Assembly (NCBI RefSeq): GCF_000512695.2
Contig: NZ_AZRW02000047.1
Span: 1-45,537 of the forward strand
Reading direction: 5' to 3'
DNA: 45,537 bases
Source: Pseudomonas sp. QTF5
GTDB taxonomy: Bacteria > Pseudomonadota > Gammaproteobacteria > Pseudomonadales > Pseudomonadaceae
Within the stretch, counting starts at the first letter, position 1. The number at the start of each line of letters is the position of its first letter. Positions 41,127 to 45,537 of this stretch are shown piece after piece. Position numbers and translations under genes: made by a program. Below the pieces are notes generated by a model. That model was not told the DNA's origin. It worked only from the letters and a program-made list of their open reading frames with translations, and searched no databases.

Positions 41127-41230
41127 GTGGGAGCGGCGGTGCGACGATTCGACTTGCTCGCGAAAGCGGTGTGTCATTCAACAGTGATGTCGACTGATAC
41201 GCCCTCTTCGCGAGCAAGCCCGCTCCCACA
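41127..41230. repeat. REP pair with a lengthened left arm
   Basis: Same form as at 13908: 16 bases (41137-41152, cggtgcgacgattcga) take the place of one G in the left arm. It differs from the other insert by two bases, which change the mini-hairpin CGG/CCG to CGA/TCG and keep it paired. Confidence 0.9.
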
Positions 41231-41247
41231 GGTTCCCGCTTGAAAAG

Positions 41248-41733
41248 TCAGTCGCGGAAGTTATTGAACTGCAGCGGCATGTCGAACGTCTTCGCGCGCA
41301 GGGCTGCAATCGCCTCCTGCAAATCGTCACGCTTCTTGCCGGTGATGCGCACTTGCTCGCCCTGAATGGCGGCCTGGACCTTGAGCTTGGCGTCTTTGAC
41401 GTGAGCGACGATTTTCTTCGCCAGCTCTTTGTCGATGCCTTCCTTGAGGACTGCTTCCTGCTTCATCAATTTGCCCGACGCGTAGGCATCCTTGACCTCA
41501 AGGCACTGCACGTCGATCTTGCGCTTGACCAGGGCCAGCTTGAGGATCTCGATCATCGCCTCGAGCTGGAAATCGGCTTCCGCGGTCAGGTTGACGGTCA
41601 GGTCCTTCTCCTTGAACTCGAAGGTGCCTTTGCCTTTCAGGTCATAGCGACGATCGAGTTCCTTGACGGCGTTCTCGACCGCGTTGGTGACTTCGTGTTT
41701 GTCCAGTTCGGATACCACGTCGAACGACGGCAT
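41248..41733 (-). CDS. yajQ: YajQ family nucleotide-binding protein
   Basis: A 161-residue cytoplasmic protein of two alternating ferredoxin-like folds, starting MPSFDVVSELDKHEVTNAVE. In Xanthomonas and Pseudomonas, YajQ proteins bind cyclic di-GMP; the family also binds tRNA/GTP in other reports. Ends in FDMPLQFNNFRD, as in the family. Monocistronic, between a REP pair and the panE-like gene, which is divergent. Confidence 0.96.
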   Translation of the reverse strand: MPSFDVVSELDKHEVTNAVENAVKELDRRYDLKGKGTFEFKEKDLTVNLTAEADFQLEAMIEILKLALVKRKIDVQCLEVKDAYASGKLMKQEAVLKEGIDKELAKKIVAHVKDAKLKVQAAIQGEQVRITGKKRDDLQEAIAALRAKTFDMPLQFNNFRD

Positions 41734-41873
41734 GTAATCTCTCCAGTAAAAAGGCGCGCTCGATAACGATGGAGCGCGCTTGGCTTGCGGTTAAAATCGG
41801 GCTCATTATAACGGGTCTTTTCCAACCGATACTGCGAGCCTCACATGCCAGCGACAAACCGAGCAAAAAACTG

Positions 41874-42791
41874 ATGTCCACCCCTTGGCATGTTTTGGGC
41901 GGCGGGAGTCTCGGCACCCTTTGGGCCACACGTCTGGCGCGGGCCGATGTGCCGGTCAGGCTGATCGTGCGGGACGCGGCGCGCTTGCAGGCCTATCAGG
42001 CGACGGGCGGGCTGACGCTCGTGGAACACAGCGAAGCGAAAACCTATGCCGTGCCCGCGCAAACGGCTGACAGCGACGAGCCCATCAGCCGTTTGCTGGT
42101 GGCCTGCAAAGCCTATGACGCCGAAGAAGCCGTGGTCCGGCTAGCGCACCGTCTGACACCCGACGCCGAACTGATCCTGTTGCAGAACGGCCTTGGCAGT
42201 CAGGACGCAGTTGCCGCACAGGTGCCTCAGGCGCGCTGCATCTTCGCCTCCAGCACCGAAGGCGCGTTTCGCGATGGCGACTGGCGTGTGGTGTTCGCGG
42301 GTCATGGCTACACCTGGCTGGGGGATGCCGGCCACCCGGTGGCACCGATCTGGCTGGAGGACTTGAGCGCCGCCGGCATTCCCCATGAGTGGAGCACCGA
42401 CATCCTCACAAGGCTGTGGCGAAAACTGGCACTCAATTGTGCGATCAACCCGCTGACCGTGCTGCACGAATGCCGCAACGGCGGTTTGCAGCAACATCAT
42501 TGCGAAGTCGCCACCCTGTGCGCCGAGCTCACCGAGCTGCTGGAGCGCTGCGGCCAGCCGGCAGCGGCGCAAAACCTCCAGGAGGAAGTCGAACGGGTGA
42601 TCCAGGCCACTGCCGCCAATTTCTCCTCGATGTATCAGGACGTCGCGAATCAGCGCCGCACCGAAATCAGCTACCTGTTGGGTCATGCCTGCAAAGTCGC
42701 GTCGCGGCATCAGTTAAACCTGCCCCACCTCAATCAATTGCAGCAGCGCTTGATCGCCCATCTGCACAGCCTTGGATTGCCCAGCGACTGA
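41874..42791 (+). CDS. panE: putative 2-dehydropantoate 2-reductase
   Basis: A 305-residue NADPH-dependent reductase of the ketopantoate reductase family, which makes pantoate for CoA. The Rossmann motif WHVLGGGSLGTLWATRLA begins at residue 5; LLQNGLGSQ and the catalytic helix region RLWRKLALNCAINPLTVL are intact. ATG 41874 is chosen because it precedes the Rossmann start; the frame upstream overlaps the yajQ promoter. The ribosome site is weak. Pseudomonas genomes have more than one paralogue, so the panE role is probable and not proven. Confidence 0.85.
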   Translation: MSTPWHVLGGGSLGTLWATRLARADVPVRLIVRDAARLQAYQATGGLTLVEHSEAKTYAVPAQTADSDEPISRLLVACKAYDAEEAVVRLAHRLTPDAELILLQNGLGSQDAVAAQVPQARCIFASSTEGAFRDGDWRVVFAGHGYTWLGDAGHPVAPIWLEDLSAAGIPHEWSTDILTRLWRKLALNCAINPLTVLHECRNGGLQQHHCEVATLCAELTELLERCGQPAAAQNLQEEVERVIQATAANFSSMYQDVANQRRTEISYLLGHACKVASRHQLNLPHLNQLQQRLIAHLHSLGLPSD

Positions 42792-42827
42792 GCAGCGGCT
42801 ACGCTGGCCACTTGTTCCTTTGCAGCG

Positions 42828-44873
42828 ATGAACCTGATGCCATTGCGCCAGCGCCTTGAAAACCTTCCAGTCGGCCAGAAATTGCTGGCCGCCCTGCTGG
42901 TGCTGTTGACCACCGTTTTGCTGGTCGCCAACCTGACCTTTATCAGCGCCGCCTATTACATATCCCAGGAAAGCATGGCCCCCCAGGCCCTGCAGACCAT
43001 CGGCCGACTGATATCCAACCCGAGCCTGATCTCCGAAGCCCTCAAGTCGCCGCAAACCGCCGAACGCCTGCTCAACGAACTCAACAGCTATACACCGCTG
43101 CGCGCGGCAGCCCTCTATGACGGTAAAGGTGTGCTTTTGGCGCAGTTGCAGCAGGGAGACAAGCTGAACCTGCCGGAGCACTTCCGGCACCTCGACGCCT
43201 GGCAAGCCACGGAGTTTCGCAGCAATCAAGTGATCACCCTGCCCCGCCCCGGCACCGCGCCGGGGCATTTGCTGCTGGTGGCCAGCAGCGAATTGCCGAT
43301 GGCGTTCTACACCGGGACCCTGACCGCCAGCCTGGGGATTCTCATCTTCAGCGTGCTGTTGTGGCTGGTGATCGCCCGGCAGATCAAACGCCTGATTACC
43401 CGGCCGATCCATCAGCTCGAAGAGTTGTCCCGGCAAGTCACCCGGGAAGAGAACTACGCCCTGCGCGCCTCCCGTGGCAACCACGATGAAATCGGCAGCC
43501 TCGCCGAAGCGTTTAACACCATGCTCTCGCGCATCGAAGCCCGGGAGCAGCAGCTCAAACGCGCCCGCGACGATTCCCAGGCTGCTTACGACCAGGCCCA
43601 GGGGCTGGCCGAAGAAACCCGCCACACCAACCGCAAGCTGGAACTGGAAGTTCAGGTGCGCAGCAAGATCGAGAAGAAACTCACTGGCTTTCAGAACTAC
43701 CTCAACAGCATCATCGACTCCATGCCGTCGGCACTGATCGCCCTCGACGAGCAGCTCTACGTGACCCAGTGGAATCAGGAGGCAAGCGCCCTGTCCGGCA
43801 CGCGTCTCGACGAAGCTTTGAACCAGCCGATCTTTCTTGCCTTCGAACCGCTCAAACCGTTTCTGCCGCAGCTCAGGCAAACCGTCGAGCAGCACACCGT
43901 GGCGAAGATCGAACGCGTTACCTGGCTCAAGGACGATGAATCCAAGCATTACGCCCTGACGTTCTACCCGTTGATGGGCGGGGCCGGGCGCGGCGTGGTG
44001 ATCCGGATCGACGACATCACTCAGCGTCTGTCCCTGGAAGAGATGATGGTGCAGTCGGAAAAAATGCTCTCGGTCGGTGGCCTCGCCGCCGGCATGGCCC
44101 ACGAGATCAATAATCCGCTGGGCGCGATTCTGCACAACGTGCAGAACATTCGTCGGCGCCTGTCACCCGATCTGCCGAAAAACCTCGAACAAGCGGAGCA
44201 ACTCGGCATCGAGCTGGAAATGGTTAACCAGTACCTGCAAGCTCGCGAAGTGCCACAGTTACTCGACGGCATTCAACAGGCCGGTGCGCGGGCAGCGAAG
44301 ATCGTGACACACATGCTCAGTTTCAGCCGCCGCAGCACCCGGCAAATGGCCCCGTGCGATTTGCCGGCGTTGATCGATCAAGCGGTGGAAATTGCCGGCA
44401 ACGACTTCGACCTGGCCATTGGCTTCGACTTCAAGGGTCAGGCAATCATTCGCCAGTTCGATCCGGCACTGGGCCCGGTGCCCGGCACCGCCAACGAACT
44501 GGAACAAGTACTGCTCAACCTGTTGAAAAACGCTGCGCAAGCCATTCATCAGCGTACCGACGACCGCGAGCCGGGACGGATCATTCTGCGTACGAAACTG
44601 AACCCGCCGTGGGCAGAAATTCAGGTCGAGGACAACGGCATCGGCATGAGCGAGAACGTGCGCAAACGCACGTTCGAGCCGTTCTTCACCACCAAGGAAA
44701 TCGGCCAGGGCACCGGCCTTGGGCTCTCGGTTTCGTATTTCATCATCACCAACAACCACAAGGGCCAGATGGAAGTGCAATCGACGCCGGGCCAAGGCAC
44801 CTGTTTCACCTTGCGCCTACCGTTGTCGGGCACTCTGGTGGTCTCTCAAGAACTCAATCAGCTGTCGAGGTAA
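42828..44873 (+). CDS. PAS/HAMP sensor histidine kinase
   Basis: A 681-residue membrane kinase. Two membrane segments (LLAALLVLLTTVLLVANLTF; LTASLGILIFSVLLWLVIAR) enclose a periplasmic sensor of about 130 residues. HAMP (RLITRPIHQLEELSRQV), a coiled coil, and a PAS domain (about 300-405) follow. The phospho-acceptor His425 is in GGLAAGMAHEINNPLGAIL, and the ATP-binding NLLKNAAQAI and GTGLGLSVSYF are intact. No response regulator lies beside it. The signal is unknown. It ends two bases before the adenosyltransferase gene. Confidence 0.92.
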   Translation: MNLMPLRQRLENLPVGQKLLAALLVLLTTVLLVANLTFISAAYYISQESMAPQALQTIGRLISNPSLISEALKSPQTAERLLNELNSYTPLRAAALYDGKGVLLAQLQQGDKLNLPEHFRHLDAWQATEFRSNQVITLPRPGTAPGHLLLVASSELPMAFYTGTLTASLGILIFSVLLWLVIARQIKRLITRPIHQLEELSRQVTREENYALRASRGNHDEIGSLAEAFNTMLSRIEAREQQLKRARDDSQAAYDQAQGLAEETRHTNRKLELEVQVRSKIEKKLTGFQNYLNSIIDSMPSALIALDEQLYVTQWNQEASALSGTRLDEALNQPIFLAFEPLKPFLPQLRQTVEQHTVAKIERVTWLKDDESKHYALTFYPLMGGAGRGVVIRIDDITQRLSLEEMMVQSEKMLSVGGLAAGMAHEINNPLGAILHNVQNIRRRLSPDLPKNLEQAEQLGIELEMVNQYLQAREVPQLLDGIQQAGARAAKIVTHMLSFSRRSTRQMAPCDLPALIDQAVEIAGNDFDLAIGFDFKGQAIIRQFDPALGPVPGTANELEQVLLNLLKNAAQAIHQRTDDREPGRIILRTKLNPPWAEIQVEDNGIGMSENVRKRTFEPFFTTKEIGQGTGLGLSVSYFIITNNHKGQMEVQSTPGQGTCFTLRLPLSGTLVVSQELNQLSR

Positions 44874-44875
44874 CC

Positions 44876-45457
44876 ATGGGCTTTCGCTTGTCGAAGATTT
44901 ACACCCGCACTGGCGACAAAGGCGAAACCGGGCTCGGCGATGGCCGTCGGGTGCCCAAGGACCATCCGCGAATCGAGGCCATTGGTGAAGTCGATACGCT
45001 GAACAGCCAGGTGGGTGTGCTGTTGGCCGGGTTGGCGGCGCAAAGTGATACGTATCCGGGGTTGAACGAAGTGATCGAGGTGTTGGCGCCCTGCCAGCAC
45101 CGGTTGTTCGACCTCGGTGGCGAACTGGCGATGCCGGTGTATCAGACACTGAACACGGCAGAAATCGAGCGACTGGAAGCAGCGATCGATGTGTGGAATG
45201 AAGAGTTGGGGCCACTGGAGAATTTCATTCTGCCCGGCGGTTCGGCGCTGATCGCCCAGGCTCACGTATGCCGCTGTCTGGCGCGCAGTGCAGAGCGGCG
45301 GTGTCAGCAGTTGAATGCGATCGAGCCGTTGGCCGGGGTTGGGCTGGCGTATATCAATCGGTTATCGGATTTGTTGTTTGTGGTGGCGAGGTTGATTGCC
45401 AAGCGTCAGGGGGTTGCCGAGATTTTGTGGCAGCCGGCGGCCAAGCCCGGGGTTTAG
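44876..45457 (+). CDS. cob(I)alamin adenosyltransferase, PduO type
   Basis: A 193-residue enzyme attaching adenosyl from ATP to cob(I)alamin. The N-terminal ATP-binding KIYTRTGDKGETGLGDGRRV is diagnostic of the PduO family, and RCLARSAERRCQQL and YINRLSDLLFVVARL near the end match its cobalamin-binding helices. ATG 44876 follows GAGG and starts two bases after the kinase stop, so they are probably one operon, although no functional link is known. Confidence 0.94.
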   Translation: MGFRLSKIYTRTGDKGETGLGDGRRVPKDHPRIEAIGEVDTLNSQVGVLLAGLAAQSDTYPGLNEVIEVLAPCQHRLFDLGGELAMPVYQTLNTAEIERLEAAIDVWNEELGPLENFILPGGSALIAQAHVCRCLARSAERRCQQLNAIEPLAGVGLAYINRLSDLLFVVARLIAKRQGVAEILWQPAAKPGV

Positions 45458-45487
45458 TCAGGAAGACATTTTTCGTCTGACTAGCAG

Positions 45488-45513
45488 CCTTCGCGAGCAA
45501 GCCCGCTCCCACA
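45488..45513. repeat. single REP element
   Basis: ccttcgcgagcaagcccgct-cccaca, a lone arm 30 bp after the adenosyltransferase stop. A second arm could lie beyond the window. Confidence 0.85.
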
Positions 45514-45537
45514 TCTATGGTTACCCCCTTTTCTGCA

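Noticed and set aside
2559..45513. Regular short repeats as a CRISPR array
   Set aside because: The repeats are scattered, palindromic REP pairs between genes, not direct repeats with unique spacers, and no cas gene is present.

Overview
The window is chromosomal DNA of a fluorescens-group Pseudomonas. The gene content (arcDABC, a GcsR-controlled gcv operon, OprD porin, SlyX/HIT pair, tol-pal next to ruvABC) and orders are those of Pseudomonas. Ten intergenic loci carry the Pseudomonas REP sequence (core gtgggagcgggcttgctcgcgaa and its inverse). Genes are dense and there is no prophage, IS, integrase or CRISPR array. Functions below are read from protein motifs and gene order, not from database searches.

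Region 1 (1-6447): a minus-strand pair of a lipoprotein and a class 3 lipase running off the left edge (possible secreted-lipase/immunity pair), a short decayed coding fragment, a CaiB-type CoA-transferase with an unusual domain order, and an AlkA-type DNA glycosylase overlapping the stop of an ArcD paralogue.

Region 2 (6448-12283): the arginine deiminase operon arcD-arcA-arcB-arcC plus a DUF5064 gene. Two arcD genes are divergent around an AT-rich intergenic region with a good ANR box at class II distance from arcD. Arginine is imported in exchange for ornithine, deiminated to citrulline, cleaved to carbamoyl phosphate and used to make ATP.

Region 3 (12382-20931): gcsR, then gcvH-gcvP-sdaA-gcvT behind a sigma-54 promoter and three GcsR-like palindromes. 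It converts glycine to one-carbon units and serine to pyruvate; glyA, present in the P. aeruginosa operon, is absent. A cold-shock gene follows after a leader that contains a foldable three-way-junction element.

Region 4 (21028-36077): RDD membrane protein, nadA, tRNA-Lys(UUU), queC/queE, then the long minus-strand envelope and recombination block cpoB-pal-tolB-tolA-tolR-tolQ-ybgC-ruvB-ruvA-ruvC-yebC-aspS-fmdB and a ribbon-helix-helix gene.

Region 5 (36541-45537): a membrane/cold-shock-domain fusion, slyX, a HIT protein, a long oprD leader with two possible small ORFs, oprD, an MscS channel, yajQ, a ketopantoate reductase, a PAS/HAMP sensor kinase and a PduO-type cobalamin adenosyltransferase. 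No wholly new multi-gene system was found; the best leads are the lipase/lipoprotein pair, the structured element at 20339-20430, the duplicated divergent arcD control region and the small ORFs upstream of oprD.
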